Assembly: GCA_964478545.1 (NCBI GenBank)
Contig: CAYZIS010000019.1
Span: forward strand, 1-50,981
DNA: 50,981 nucleotides
Reading direction: 5' to 3'
Source of the DNA: DQWO01 sp964478545
GTDB lineage: Bacteria > Desulfobacterota > Anaeroferrophillalia > Anaeroferrophillales > Anaeroferrophillaceae
Both the position numbers and the translations under genes were made by a program. Positions within the stretch are counted from its first letter, which is position 1; the number at the start of each line of letters is the position of its first letter. The notes under the pieces were generated by a model that had not been told where the DNA came from, searched no databases, and saw only the letters and a program-made list of their open reading frames with translations. Below are positions 16,137 through 24,461 of the stretch, piece by piece.

Positions 16137-16430
16137 CTATTCCTCATGGAACACTGGTTCTCCCATTTCAGAAAATGAGAATGTTTTAAATGCCCTTGTA
16201 CCTTCATAGTCCAGAATCCTTAAATCATCGGTTTCATAAAGATCCTGCACAACAAGATCATAATGCCCGCCATATCTTTTCTTTACTTCTTCCAGAGGAA
16301 CCTCATAGGCAATAAATTTTGTGACCCCTTTTGCCTTAAACTTTTCCACTAAAGAATCATCTGTAATTTCGGCATGAGAAGTTAAAAATATCATCGCTCC
16401 ACTTCCTGTTAACATCAATCCAGCCTTCAT
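16137..16430 (-). CDS. Conserved hypothetical protein (97 aa)
   Basis: The 97-residue soluble protein starts KAGLMLTGSGAMIFLTSH and contains KFIAYEVPLEEVKKRYGGHYD and LRILDYEGTRAF. I recognise it as a conserved small protein of unknown function found across anaerobic bacteria. The strong AAGGAGG ribosome site sets the start. A TTGACA promoter-like site lies about 225 bases upstream (16633-16661), with a palindrome CAGATATTCATATCTG at 16509-16524 between them. No partner gene indicates its role. Confidence 0.7.
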   Translation of the reverse strand: MKAGLMLTGSGAMIFLTSHAEITDDSLVEKFKAKGVTKFIAYEVPLEEVKKRYGGHYDLVVQDLYETDDLRILDYEGTRAFKTFSFSEMGEPVFHEE

Positions 16431-16508
16431 GATCCACCTCCTTATGTTGATTGTTATCTTTTAAAATATCCTTTATGGCAGTTATATGAAAAATTATCCC
16501 TGAAATTT

Positions 16509-16524
16509 CAGATATTCATATCTG
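16509..16524. promoter_or_regulatory. Palindrome upstream of the 97-aa protein gene
   Basis: CAGATATTCATATCTG is a 7-bp inverted repeat with a 2-base centre, 79 bases upstream of the start codon at 16430. It is a possible operator. Confidence 0.3.
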
Positions 16525-16632
16525 GCTGATGTTGAGTTGATAGCTGGTAGATTTTTTTCGGGGAATGAAATTTAAAAGGACCAGCATGGCGATCCCCCTC
16601 TATTAATCAAAGATAAAGTCACCTATATAACA

Positions 16633-16661
16633 AAGCTAAATACATTTTTATCAGATGTCAA
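16633..16661 (-). promoter_or_regulatory. Promoter-like site upstream of the 97-aa protein gene
   Basis: Minus strand: TTGACA (16656-16661), a 16-17 base spacer and TTAGCT/TAGCTT (16633-16639). The first bases after the -35, TTGACATC, are the same as in the superoxide reductase and permease promoters. Confidence 0.35.
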
Positions 16662-16747
16662 GAAAAATGGGAATTTACTGCCGTCATCCTCTCGGTAAGC
16701 ATTTTCTACAGAGATGCCTGTTGAGGAGGAGGGTCTGGAAGTCGGGC

Positions 16748-16925
16748 TTACATCATCAACTGGCCAGCCTTCATCAATGCCATAGCACTGAAGGTTCGGC
16801 CCCAGAAATTGGCCTTTTCATCGGCCGGATAACGATGAAAGTTCTGGATCCAGTGATAATCAGGGTTAATATAAAGATCCCGGAAAACCGTTGTCCATGC
16901 TTGGCCGCTTTCTCCATCTTCCTTC
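16748..16925 (-). pseudogene. Unidentified protein tail overlapping the phosphoribosyltransferase 3' end
   Basis: In the frame next to the phosphoribosyltransferase, a coherent protein tail can be read: DGESGQAWTTVFRDLYINP, then YHWIQNFHRYPADEKANFW and GRTFSAMALMKAGQ. It has no start codon of its own and ends at 16748. It overlaps the last codons of the upstream gene, so either the two were once one longer protein now split by a frameshift, or a deletion fused two genes. I do not recognise the family. Confidence 0.35.
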
Positions 16926-17570
16926 CCATTCCTGCATTATTTTCAGTGCTTCCTGATCGGAAACATCATGCCAGTTTCTATAAACCTGGGCTACTGCATA
17001 AAAAGGCCTGGGCACCTCCAGGATGATGATTTCTTCAACTTTTTTCTGAATTTCGTACGCCACCCTTTCACCGGCAACAGGTGCTGCAACTATAATTTTT
17101 TCAGCCTTTGCAGCCCTGCACAGCTTAATAGCTGACTGCATCGTCGAACCCATGGCAATGCCATCATCCATCAGGATCACAGTTCTCTGTCTGAGATCTG
17201 GTAATGGCCGGTTATTTCTCAATACTTTAATTCTTCTTTTGACTTCTTTTTTTTGATCTTCAATTATTTGATCGATCATTTTCGGGCGAATTCCCAAGGC
17301 AGCATTTTGATTGATAAAAATACTTCCATCTTCGGCGATTGCCCCGAATCCCGACTCGGGATTGTCCGGATAAGGTAACTTCCTTGATATCAGAAGAGAA
17401 AAGTCAGCATCAAGATGGATTGCAACCTGATAGCCTATTTCAATACCACCTTTTGGAATGGCCAAGACAAGCACATTATTGTTTTTGTATTGTTCCAATG
17501 CTGTAGCCAGTTTCCGACCGGCATCTTTTCTATCTTCAAACACAACGCTCTCCCCCGCTGAAACTGTCAC
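16866..17570 (-). CDS. Phosphoribosyltransferase-domain protein
   Basis: The 234-residue protein has the type I phosphoribosyltransferase fold with the PRPP loop VILMDDGIAMGSTMQSA (about 125-141), and the conserved FEDRKDAGRKLA and LAIPKGGIEIGY stretches of the family often found beside stress or dormancy genes. Substrate is unknown. The start is a GTG with a weak ribosome site. The C-terminus, EGRWRKRPSMDNGFPGSLY, is not typical, and the neighbouring frame holds a better-looking tail, so a frameshift near 16925 may have changed the end. Confidence 0.75.
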   Translation of the reverse strand: MTVSAGESVVFEDRKDAGRKLATALEQYKNNNVLVLAIPKGGIEIGYQVAIHLDADFSLLISRKLPYPDNPESGFGAIAEDGSIFINQNAALGIRPKMIDQIIEDQKKEVKRRIKVLRNNRPLPDLRQRTVILMDDGIAMGSTMQSAIKLCRAAKAEKIIVAAPVAGERVAYEIQKKVEEIIILEVPRPFYAVAQVYRNWHDVSDQEALKIMQEWEGRWRKRPSMDNGFPGSLY

Positions 17571-17778
17571 GGATCTGCCACTAAAGTTTTGCTTCTTTTT
17601 CTAGATCAATAACAATTTTTTCAACATCTTAAAGCCTGACCACGACACTACTGTGCCGTCAATATTGCACAACTTGGGTCAAGGTCTTTTAAAAATGCTT
17701 TGTAAGAAGTTCTATCAGGCAGCAATGAATGAATATCTTTTTCCTGGCCGTGTAATTATGTGGAGAAGCGAGGGGCTG
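17571..17778. other. Gap between the DksA-like gene and the phosphoribosyltransferase gene
   Basis: A minus-strand run coding DVEKIVIDLEKEAKL before a stop (about 17585-17630) looks like a short protein tail, but it is immediately preceded by TAA. I treat it as noise or a remnant. Confidence 0.25.
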
Positions 17779-18132
17779 CTATTTCAACTCTGGTTTCTCC
17801 CTGATTTTGGAACACTGATAACAAAACCTGGTTGTGGGCAATCTTTTTAGCCTGTCGGGAGAAATCATCTTGCCACAGTTATCGCAGATTCCATAGGTGC
17901 CTTCATCGATTTTGTAGATAGCCAAATCAATCTCTTTAATTTCCTGCCTTTCAAAATCATCAAGTTGCTCAAAAAGAGAGCTTAAGTCTGCTTTTTGCGC
18001 TTCCTCCTCACTTTCTATCTCTCGCTCTGCAAGGGTTTGCCAATTAGCTTCCAATCCCTGCAATCTACGGAGAATTTCCCGGCGTCTTTGTAGCAGCGCC
18101 GTCCTCAATGTCAGAATATCTGTTTTGTTCAT
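17779..18132 (-). CDS. DksA/TraR-family C4 zinc-finger protein
   Basis: The 117-residue protein has a coiled-coil N-terminal half (LRTALLQRRREILRRLQGLE) with acidic residues at the tip region, and the four-Cys zinc finger CDNCGK...CYQC near the C-terminus. The stretch YKIDEGTYGICDNCGKMI is characteristic. DksA-like proteins bind the RNA polymerase secondary channel and tune transcription with ppGpp. At 117 residues it is shorter than classical DksA (about 150), so it is probably a DksA/TraR relative. It lies within a group of stress-linked genes. Confidence 0.82.
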   Translation of the reverse strand: MNKTDILTLRTALLQRRREILRRLQGLEANWQTLAEREIESEEEAQKADLSSLFEQLDDFERQEIKEIDLAIYKIDEGTYGICDNCGKMISPDRLKRLPTTRFCYQCSKIREKPELK

Positions 18133-18324
18133 GATTGTTTCTCCATTATGATGTTTTTAGGGAAAAATCCTTTTAACATAAAGCTATCCAGGCGATAATC
18201 TTAACATAGGTAGACAGGCATTTCCTTTCTGTTTGGAAGCGCTCACCAATTGCTTTCATTTAAATTTTCATTGTAGGTGGCCATTGCTACTCTCCTAGTT
18301 GCTGATCAAGAAACACCTACGGTA

Positions 18325-18621
18325 TCAGATCTTAACCACAGAATCATCGCTGCCATGCTGATTGGGAACATAGGTATCTGCCTCCCAATCATTCTCCCAG
18401 CGGTTACTATTCAACAGGTAACGAAAACGATATGATTGACCTGCCGGCAGAGAAACAGTGGTGCTGAAACAGCCGTTTTTGAGGCATTTCATCGGGTGTG
18501 CCTTAGTATCCCAATTATTAAAATCACCGCAGAGGGCGGCCATTTTGGTATTGTCTTCAGCCGGCAGTTTAAATGTAACCCGGCAGACCTTTCCAGTTTT
18601 CGTGTAGTTTTTTTTAAGCAT
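18325..18621 (-). CDS. CBM48/AMPK-glycogen-binding-like small protein
   Basis: The 98-residue protein is a single early-set domain as in isoamylase N-termini and AMPK beta subunits: VTFKLPAEDNTKMAALCGD, FNNWDTKAHPMK, GCFSTTVSLPAGQSYRFRYL and WENDWEADTYVPN. Such stand-alone domains may bind glycogen or other glucans; no enzyme domain is attached. It is soluble. The promoter region upstream holds a small inverted-repeat element (18686-18807). Confidence 0.8.
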   Translation of the reverse strand: MLKKNYTKTGKVCRVTFKLPAEDNTKMAALCGDFNNWDTKAHPMKCLKNGCFSTTVSLPAGQSYRFRYLLNSNRWENDWEADTYVPNQHGSDDSVVKI

Positions 18622-18685
18622 TCCAAATTTCTCTCAATGCCTGCATCGGGCAGGTATACATTTGAACACCTTATCTCCTATCATT

Positions 18686-18807
18686 GATGCACTCGTAAAA
18701 AGTCAAAATTCACAAAATTGACCACCATATACAGGTAAACTGGCACATCAAACCACTACATGCTGTGGTCAAAAATCCAGATCTGGACTTTTTACGAAAC
18801 CATCATC
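18686..18807. repeat. MITE-like element A1
   Basis: The ends are TCGTAAAAAGTC (18693-18704) and its perfect inverted copy GACTTTTTACGA (18786-18797), extended by GATG outside on both sides. The total is about 122 bases, too small to code. It belongs to the same family as the copies at 43303-43450 and 44636-44788, though the interior differs. Confidence 0.7.
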
Positions 18808-18844
18808 ATTAGTATCCACTTTTTCCCTATCCCTCATTTTCAGT

Positions 18845-19048
18845 TTACCACTGACAGGAACCTTTAATAATGCCCTTGCCAATAATTGGTGAACCGTCAT
18901 ACTTAAACAGGATTGCTCCTCCTTCTGAAGATCGGGAAATCTTCTTCCTACTGACAACTGACTCGGCTTTCATGGTCTGGATATGGGCGGATTTTTCGGT
19001 TTCAGCAGGATTTATGTGGGTTGCATTATATTTTGCATCAGTGGACAT
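18845..19048 (-). CDS. Small hypothetical protein (67 aa)
   Basis: AAAGGAATAGATC in front of the ATG supports a real start. The 67-residue product, beginning MSTDAKYNATHINPAETEKS and containing GGAILFKYDGSPIIGKGI, has no family I recognise and no signal or membrane segment. It ends near the CBM48/MITE junction; a second frame (18769-18957) continues open past its stop, so truncation by the element is possible. Confidence 0.4.
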   Translation of the reverse strand: MSTDAKYNATHINPAETEKSAHIQTMKAESVVSRKKISRSSEGGAILFKYDGSPIIGKGIIKGSCQW

Positions 19049-19248
19049 GATCTATTCCTTTCTTTGGTCATTTTTAAGTTGACTCCACAGTTTTAAAATG
19101 GTGGTTTTGTAAAAAGCCTACAAAGTATCCATCCGTATCGATTCTTTTGCTATTGCCTTTTATATTTGCTGGTGATGTGCCGGCAATAGCGGCAACACTG
19201 GCCATAAGGTGTAAACAACGCGATGAAATCCAACAGATAAACAATGTT

Positions 19249-19599
19249 TTACCGTTCCAGTGAATTGGCCCACAACCCATGGATATTACAATATGCCAGG
19301 GCGTGGAAGGACTTAAAGTCTTCAATCTGATTGATCTGAAAACGGACATTCGGATTGGAATAAACCGGGGTGCAGGCAGTACGACCGATATTGATGACCT
19401 GATCGTTCTCTTTTTTTATCCCATAAAGCTCAATCCAGGCAATGTGATGCTCAACAGTATTGGGATGGGGCGTTTCATGTCCCACTACCACACGTATGAT
19501 GTTACTATTCTCCTTCCACCCTTTATCAATTTCCAGGTGCGGAATGTGCTTTTCTTTTCCCTCGTCTATTTCCGTCTTGATAATTTCTGAAAACTGCAT
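19249..19599 (-). CDS. Superoxide reductase (neelaredoxin-type)
   Basis: The 116-residue protein is a class II superoxide reductase without the desulforedoxin domain. EKHIPHLE near residue 16 gives the Glu and first His. VVGHETPHPNTVEHHIAWIEL gives the further His ligands. CNIHGLW near the end gives the Cys and His that complete the Fe(His)4Cys site. It reduces superoxide to peroxide in the cytoplasm of anaerobes. The strong AAAAAGGAG ribosome site sets the start. A promoter (19766-19793) lies upstream, very similar to that of the metal permease gene. Confidence 0.9.
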   Translation of the reverse strand: MQFSEIIKTEIDEGKEKHIPHLEIDKGWKENSNIIRVVVGHETPHPNTVEHHIAWIELYGIKKENDQVINIGRTACTPVYSNPNVRFQINQIEDFKSFHALAYCNIHGLWANSLER

Positions 19600-19765
19600 G
19601 TGTTTCTCCTTTTTGTTTTTTATGGTATATCATTGACAAGCATTTAATCCCGCTACCTTTCATGGCGGTTTGCTGAAAGAAGAATGTGCATCCCTTCCGC
19701 CATTAGTGAACAGTGAAACTTCCTGTGGCAAGCCATGGAACATTTTGCAAAGAGTATAGATAAAT

Positions 19766-19793
19766 ATATTAACCTATTTTACCTTGATGTCAA
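19766..19793 (-). promoter_or_regulatory. Promoter of the superoxide reductase gene
   Basis: Minus strand: TTGACA (19788-19793), a 16-base spacer and TAATAT (19766-19771). The run TTTGACATCAAGG and the GTTA before the -10 are shared with the site at 20966-20993. Confidence 0.6.
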
Positions 19794-19840
19794 ATTAACG
19801 ACCCATAGTACAAGGCTTTTTTTCGGAGGTTTCCATATCT

Positions 19841-20872
19841 TTACCAACCGCTCCAATAGCCGATCAGCCCAACCATCAAGCCAACGGAAAAGTTAATTCC
19901 TTTGATCCGTAAAAAGTCCAAGCGGGATTCCGCCAGCAGGGGCAGCATGCCATGTCCGTCTTGAACGATCGAACTGGCAACGAGGACACTGAAGGGGATG
20001 GCCCCTTTCGTAAACAGGGTGAGAAAAATCAAGTGAGGGCCGGATTCCGGGATCAGTCCTACGAGACAGGCGATTACCAGCATGATCAACCGGTTCCCCT
20101 GCATCCACCCTGCAAGGTGAAAATGATCCACCAGCAGGTGCATGAGCAGCAGAGCTCCGAAAGTCCACAAAAACACCCGAGGTACGTGAACCTTCGCCAC
20201 GTGTTCCCAGAGGTGCTTCTCCAGGAAATGATCCGGTACGGTGGCAACGATAAACAGTCCTACCCCAGAGGTCAAAAGCAGGGTTGCTTTGACCCAGTTC
20301 CAAGTTGGGGGTCCCAGTTGGCCACTGAGCAGACCGAAGGTGAACAGCATCAAGGTAAAAGATAGCACGCCTCGGGCAAGGGTGCAATGTTGCCAGTTTT
20401 CCATTATGTGCCGCCGGGGAAAGCAGTGACAAACCTCCTTTTCGTGAAGATTGAATTCATGGTCGGCAGTAGCCCATTGAGCTTCTTTTTTGCTGAACAG
20501 TACGTCAGTCAAAACTCCGGCCACAATGCCCACCAGCAATAAGATGAAAAAAATAAAAACGGCGGTCCCGGGAATCATGGAGAGCATGACAAAGGACTCG
20601 TCACCGCTGGTGGCGATCATGGCCGCTACCACCGCCCCCAATGAGACCACCCGGTGTGAATAGAGAGATACAACCGCAAAAGTCCCCAGGCAGCCTGGGG
20701 TGGCTCCCAGAAAAGAGGCAAGCAAGTACTGTTTCCAGCGACTGCCACGCAGCCTCTGCTGCCACACCCCTGCGGTAAACACATTCAGGTATTCAATCAC
20801 CAGCATCATCACAAAAACGAAGCCCGTGATCATGAGGGCATGGGTGAGGCTTTCGCGAAAAAACTCGATCAT
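19841..20872 (-). CDS. Putative 10-TM metal/metalloid permease (ArsP_2-like)
   Basis: The 343-residue polytopic protein has about ten membrane helices in two halves separated by a His/Cys-containing cytoplasmic loop (HEFNLHEKEVCHCFPRRH). Conserved turns GATPGCLGTFAVVSLYSH and ATSGDESFVMLSMIPG in the first half are mirrored by VGLIPESGPHLIFLTLF in the second. This matches the putative heavy-metal exporter family (ArsP_2, PF11449-like), whose true substrate is not settled. It shares a promoter type with the superoxide reductase gene downstream, which hints at a common stress signal. Confidence 0.72.
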   Translation of the reverse strand: MIEFFRESLTHALMITGFVFVMMLVIEYLNVFTAGVWQQRLRGSRWKQYLLASFLGATPGCLGTFAVVSLYSHRVVSLGAVVAAMIATSGDESFVMLSMIPGTAVFIFFILLLVGIVAGVLTDVLFSKKEAQWATADHEFNLHEKEVCHCFPRRHIMENWQHCTLARGVLSFTLMLFTFGLLSGQLGPPTWNWVKATLLLTSGVGLFIVATVPDHFLEKHLWEHVAKVHVPRVFLWTFGALLLMHLLVDHFHLAGWMQGNRLIMLVIACLVGLIPESGPHLIFLTLFTKGAIPFSVLVASSIVQDGHGMLPLLAESRLDFLRIKGINFSVGLMVGLIGYWSGW

Positions 20873-20947
20873 ATCTTTATACAGTGCATATTGTTAACTG
20901 GACAAACTTGATCCTATCCGGCATACTAATCATTATTTCATAATCCA

Positions 20948-20975
20948 TTGACACAATAATAATAAAAACTAACAT
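20948..20975 (+). promoter_or_regulatory. Promoter of the Mrp-family gene
   Basis: Plus strand: TTGACA (20948-20953), a 16-base spacer and TAACAT (20970-20975), 164 bases upstream of the mrp-type ATG. It overlaps the divergent permease promoter. Confidence 0.5.
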
Positions 20976-20993
20976 ACTCTCCCTTGATGTCAA
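20966..20993 (-). promoter_or_regulatory. Promoter of the metal permease gene
   Basis: Minus strand: TTGACA (20988-20993), a 16-base spacer and TAGTTT (20966-20971). About 25 of 33 bases match the superoxide reductase promoter region. It overlaps the plus-strand promoter at 20948-20975. Confidence 0.55.
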
Positions 20994-21138
20994 ATGAACC
21001 ATGTCAGAAAGGTTTTATTGCAAAAAATATTTCATAATAACGGTTGGACATTTCCGGTGACGTGGCCGGTTTTTTTATTGATTGAAAATTGTCAGTAATC
21101 TTGCTATTCCACTGGTTTACAAAGAATTGGAGGTAGCC

Positions 21139-22194
21139 ATGATTGATGAAAAGAGAGTGAGGGAAGTTCTTAAAAGCGTTCTGGACCCGGAGTTGAACAA
21201 AAATCTCATTGAGTTGGGAATGATAAAGAATATCAGGATAGAGGGCGGGAAAGTCAAACTCAGTCTGGCACTCACAACCTTAAAATGCCCTCGAAAGGGC
21301 AGCATGGTAGGTGCCATTAAGCAGGTTCTGGAAAAACTTCCGGAAGTTTCCTCGGTAGAGGTTCAATTAACTGTCCTGAGCGCTGAAGAACGAAAGTGCC
21401 TGTTTCCAAAACACCCTCTCATGGGAATCGAAAAAGTGAGTTATACCCTGGCTGTTGCCAGTGGAAAAGGAGGAGTGGGAAAGACCACTATAGCGGTAAA
21501 TGTGGCCCTGGCTTTGGCAAAATTGGGGTATAAAGTCGGGCTGTTGGATGCTGATGTCTATGGACCCAGTATTCCGCTCATGCTGGGGCTATCCAGCAAA
21601 GCAGAGATGGAAGAGGGGATGCTCATTCCCGCAGAAAAATTCGGTCTCAAGATCATGTCATTCGGCATGCTGCTGGCTGAAGGGAAACCAGCTATCTGGC
21701 GGGGTCCGCTTGTTTCAAGGGCGATAACCCAGCTACTGGGTGACGTCATGTGGGGTGAACTTGATTATCTTGTTGTTGATCTTCCTCCGGGAACCGGGGA
21801 TCCCTCCATTACTATCGCCCAGGCATTACCAAAAATGCAGGCCCTGATGGTAACCACGCCGCAGGAAGTAGCGCTTGCCGATGTAAGGCGGGCTATTGGC
21901 CTTTTTACAAAACATAAAAGGCAGGTCCTGGGAGTAATAGAGAACATGTCCTATTTTCAATGCACTCACTCCCCGGAGCACATCGATATCTTTGGACACG
22001 GGGGAGGAGAAAAGCTCAGCCGGGAAACGGGACTGCCATTACTGGGCGCCATCCCTATTGATCTGGAAATCAGTCAGGGAGGTGACAAAGGAATCCCTTT
22101 GATGATTTCTTCTCCGACTTCCGACACGGCCCACATCTTTCAGAATATTGCCATGCAGATAGTCAAGGAAACAAAAAACAGAAAAGACCAATGA
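21139..22194 (+). CDS. Mrp/NBP35-family Fe-S carrier ATPase with MIP18-like domain
   Basis: The 351-residue protein begins with a MIP18/DUF59 domain (REVLKSVLDPELNKNLIELG, residues 1-90). The P-loop ATPase follows with a deviant Walker A, ASGKGGVGKTTIAVN, and DADVYGPSIPLMLG, LVVDLPPGTGD and VIENMSYFQC. Mrp (ApbC) proteins carry and transfer [4Fe-4S] clusters to apoproteins. The pair of Cys in the usual CXXC near the C-terminal third is reduced to a single Cys in YFQCTHS, so cluster binding may differ. The ATG at 21139 is chosen for its GGAGG site rather than the upstream start. Confidence 0.88.
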   Translation: MIDEKRVREVLKSVLDPELNKNLIELGMIKNIRIEGGKVKLSLALTTLKCPRKGSMVGAIKQVLEKLPEVSSVEVQLTVLSAEERKCLFPKHPLMGIEKVSYTLAVASGKGGVGKTTIAVNVALALAKLGYKVGLLDADVYGPSIPLMLGLSSKAEMEEGMLIPAEKFGLKIMSFGMLLAEGKPAIWRGPLVSRAITQLLGDVMWGELDYLVVDLPPGTGDPSITIAQALPKMQALMVTTPQEVALADVRRAIGLFTKHKRQVLGVIENMSYFQCTHSPEHIDIFGHGGGEKLSRETGLPLLGAIPIDLEISQGGDKGIPLMISSPTSDTAHIFQNIAMQIVKETKNRKDQ

Positions 22195-22342
22195 CCATCG
22201 AAATACTAGTCACGGAGATTGCTGGAAGCCAGGCGGACAGAGCTTTACCAGGAAATGCCGGTTTGCTTTCACCCTGACGCACTGTTTTGAGATTGTCCGG
22301 GTTACCCAGCCCATATCGCTCAGCAGGTTCTGGATAAAATCC

Positions 22343-22537
22343 TTATTCCCGCGTCATTCTGGTTCCGCACTCGGGACAATTCCTCTCATAACACGATTGC
22401 CCAACGACATGGGGAAGCTTATGACCGCATTGTGGGCAAACGCACTGTCCTCCCGGTCCGGCGGCCTGTGGGCCGCCCATCTGTCCTTTTCCTCGCTGGC
22501 CGCCTTGCGGCGGTCCCAGTCCATCACCTCTAGGCAT
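22343..22537 (-). CDS. Small Gly-rich zinc-ribbon-like protein
   Basis: The 64-residue protein has a Gly/Pro/Gln-rich head (GDGLGPPQGGQRGKGQMGG) and four CXXC-type Cys (VCPQCGHKLPH and CPECGTRM), a small zinc- or iron-binding ribbon. Similar proteins occur beside Mrp and NifX/NifB-like proteins in anaerobes. The ATG at 22535-22537 is preferred to the one at 22541-22543 because GGAGG needs spacing. It converges with the Mrp gene. Confidence 0.7.
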   Translation of the reverse strand: MPRGDGLGPPQGGQRGKGQMGGPQAAGPGGQCVCPQCGHKLPHVVGQSCYERNCPECGTRMTRE

Positions 22538-22904
22538 GATCATCCTCCTTCATTAGTTTATGTTTGACAGCGTCTGAGAAAGTACTTGCATTAGCATCAT
22601 TAGATTTATTTTTGTGTTTATGGAGCGATTATCCTGGATGTCCGGGCTTGGCTCAAAGCAGTTTTGGGTGTCTGGCGAATCACCCGGATGGTGATTCGCG
22701 GCGGACGCCTCGGAGCCGGCCATGTCTGCCGACAGGCAGGCCAGGAACGGCCTGTGAGAATGAGCGGGAGCCTGTTTGCAGCACAGTTTTTGGACAATAA
22801 CTAGCATATTACAAACAACCTTATTTTGATCCGATTGTTTCCAATCATCATGGCAGAGCCAAAACAATTTGATTCCTGTGGCTTGCCACGGGGGATTTCA
22901 CTCT
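22538..22904. repeat. Intergenic segment with a dispersed repeat
   Basis: No gene is supported in this gap. It holds GGATGTCCGGGCTTGGCTCA at 22636-22655, which recurs with one mismatch in inverted orientation at 27862-27881, and GC-rich palindromic stretches (GCCGACAGGCAGGCC near 22728). Both places lie between genes, so this is a member of a dispersed element family. Confidence 0.5.
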
Positions 22905-24158
22905 CTATTCCAGCATGAGCTCCTGTATTTGGCGGTTCTCGCTATCAGCGATGGCCTTGTGAATCTCCCCCCAGAGTTTTTGCAAGTGCAGGAGATCCTG
23001 GAAGCCGTTACGAGGGCTTTTTTCAGTCTCCATCGCCAGGCTTACGTTTTTCAGGCATTCCTTGGCGTCTTCGTGAGCTCCATCAGCCAGGTAGTCGATG
23101 GCTAAAAACGTTGTGGTTCGCACGAACCGATCCATCAGATCGTCGCCGAGGAAGGCAGCGGGATAGGGGCCAAGCTGGTCTATATTTACCCTGACCATGT
23201 TGGGCCTAGGTTCTTGTTCAACGAGCTTCCTTTTCTCGTAGATGAAACGGACGATGTCTTGTCGCAGGCGTAACCAGTCGGAATTGGTCTTTGGGGGTGG
23301 ATCGTGGACGATGGAGAGCTTTTGGTGCATGTAAAAATTGTAGCCGAACATTCGCGCGTTTATCAGGTAGTCGATATCTTCGCCACGCGGCACGCGCCGG
23401 TCGAATGGAATGGTACGATACAGGTTTTTGGTTATGGCCATGCAGCCGCCGAAGACCATCGGAGTTTCGATAAGGTCACCGGCAATCTCCTGCTCCAGAA
23501 GCTTTTGGTAGGTGGCGTTAATGGTGGTGCTTTTTGGCCAAAAGGCCGACCAGAGCTTGCCGGATTCGGGGACTTGCCAAGTAAAATCCAGGTTCATATA
23601 GTAGCCTGCCAGCCCGTCGACGACATTTCCGTTCACGCGAGTTCCCAACGTCCGCACGATTTTTCCCAGGTAGTCGGGGTCGGTAATATACTCGTCGTCG
23701 TCAATCATGATGATGCGCTCAGCGTCGAGTAGGGACCCAAGAATCACCATGGTGTTTCGGACGTTGGAGTAGCCTTTAACTTCCATGAACTGTGTGGCCT
23801 GGGCCGGCAGTTTTCTCAGAATATCCCGACATAGTTCGATGCGGTCATCGGTAAAAAGGTAAACTTTGCCGGGCAGTCGATCACGCATTCCGCAAACGAG
23901 CTTCCTCACGCAATGGGCCATCTCTTTCTGGATCTCCGGGGTGGAGGCGCTGCCAACGATGAGAACGTCGAAGCAGTACCCCTTAATCCGTTCGAGGCTG
24001 GCGAGGCAACGAGTGAGGGTGCCCTCGGAATTGAGATTTGTTGGGTGGTCGTAAATCACCTCCTCATTTTCGCCATAGTCTGGTTTAATTCCTGCGGGGG
24101 AGGACGGAGCCCAGTAGGTGGGTATGACGATCAGGTTCTCACATTCGGATTGCTTCAT
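22905..24158 (-). CDS. GT-A fold glycosyltransferase-like protein
   Basis: The 417-residue soluble protein has the elements of a family-2-type glycosyltransferase. IVIPTYWAP starts the first strand, IIMIDDDEYITDPDYL is the DXD-type metal/nucleotide-sugar site, and FGGCMAITKNLY with RRVPRGEDIDYLINARMFG forms the acceptor-side loop. The C-terminal 120 residues are helical and unassigned. The acceptor and sugar donor are unknown. It is solitary, without other polysaccharide genes beside it. Confidence 0.72.
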   Translation of the reverse strand: MKQSECENLIVIPTYWAPSSPAGIKPDYGENEEVIYDHPTNLNSEGTLTRCLASLERIKGYCFDVLIVGSASTPEIQKEMAHCVRKLVCGMRDRLPGKVYLFTDDRIELCRDILRKLPAQATQFMEVKGYSNVRNTMVILGSLLDAERIIMIDDDEYITDPDYLGKIVRTLGTRVNGNVVDGLAGYYMNLDFTWQVPESGKLWSAFWPKSTTINATYQKLLEQEIAGDLIETPMVFGGCMAITKNLYRTIPFDRRVPRGEDIDYLINARMFGYNFYMHQKLSIVHDPPPKTNSDWLRLRQDIVRFIYEKRKLVEQEPRPNMVRVNIDQLGPYPAAFLGDDLMDRFVRTTTFLAIDYLADGAHEDAKECLKNVSLAMETEKSPRNGFQDLLHLQKLWGEIHKAIADSENRQIQELMLE

Positions 24159-24461
24159 GATTATCTACCATGCAGTGCAAGGTTTGCAATTGTGTGGACA
24201 GCTCAGATAATATCAAGGTCGCTGGGAAGTCCATGGTGGAACTTGATGAAAATTTCACATACAACTTTTTTAGCACTCTGTTCCGTGAATAGTCAAGAAG
24301 AAGAAAAGGTGTTGTTCTGAAATCTCAATATAATGATGAAACAAAAAACTGGTCTAAATTGAATTAAATATAATGGATGCTTGTTAATAAAACAAGGTTT
24401 TTCTGCCATCTGGAATCGGTCTGGAAATTAAAAATGGTGCCGGCCTGTGTCGGGATCTAAT
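24159..24461. other. AT-rich gap between rsmE and the glycosyltransferase gene
   Basis: No gene is seen. CTTGTT-AATAA-AACAAG followed by GTTTTT near 24385-24407 could be a weak plus-strand terminator, but no plus-strand gene precedes it. Confidence 0.3.

Noticed and set aside
19893..20432. Open frame of 179 codons on the minus strand
   Set aside because: It is the shadow of the metal permease gene in another frame, with low-complexity His/Pro/Arg-rich composition.
22553..22867. Minus-strand frame of 104 codons
   Set aside because: It covers the dispersed repeat and has no ribosome site or recognisable fold.
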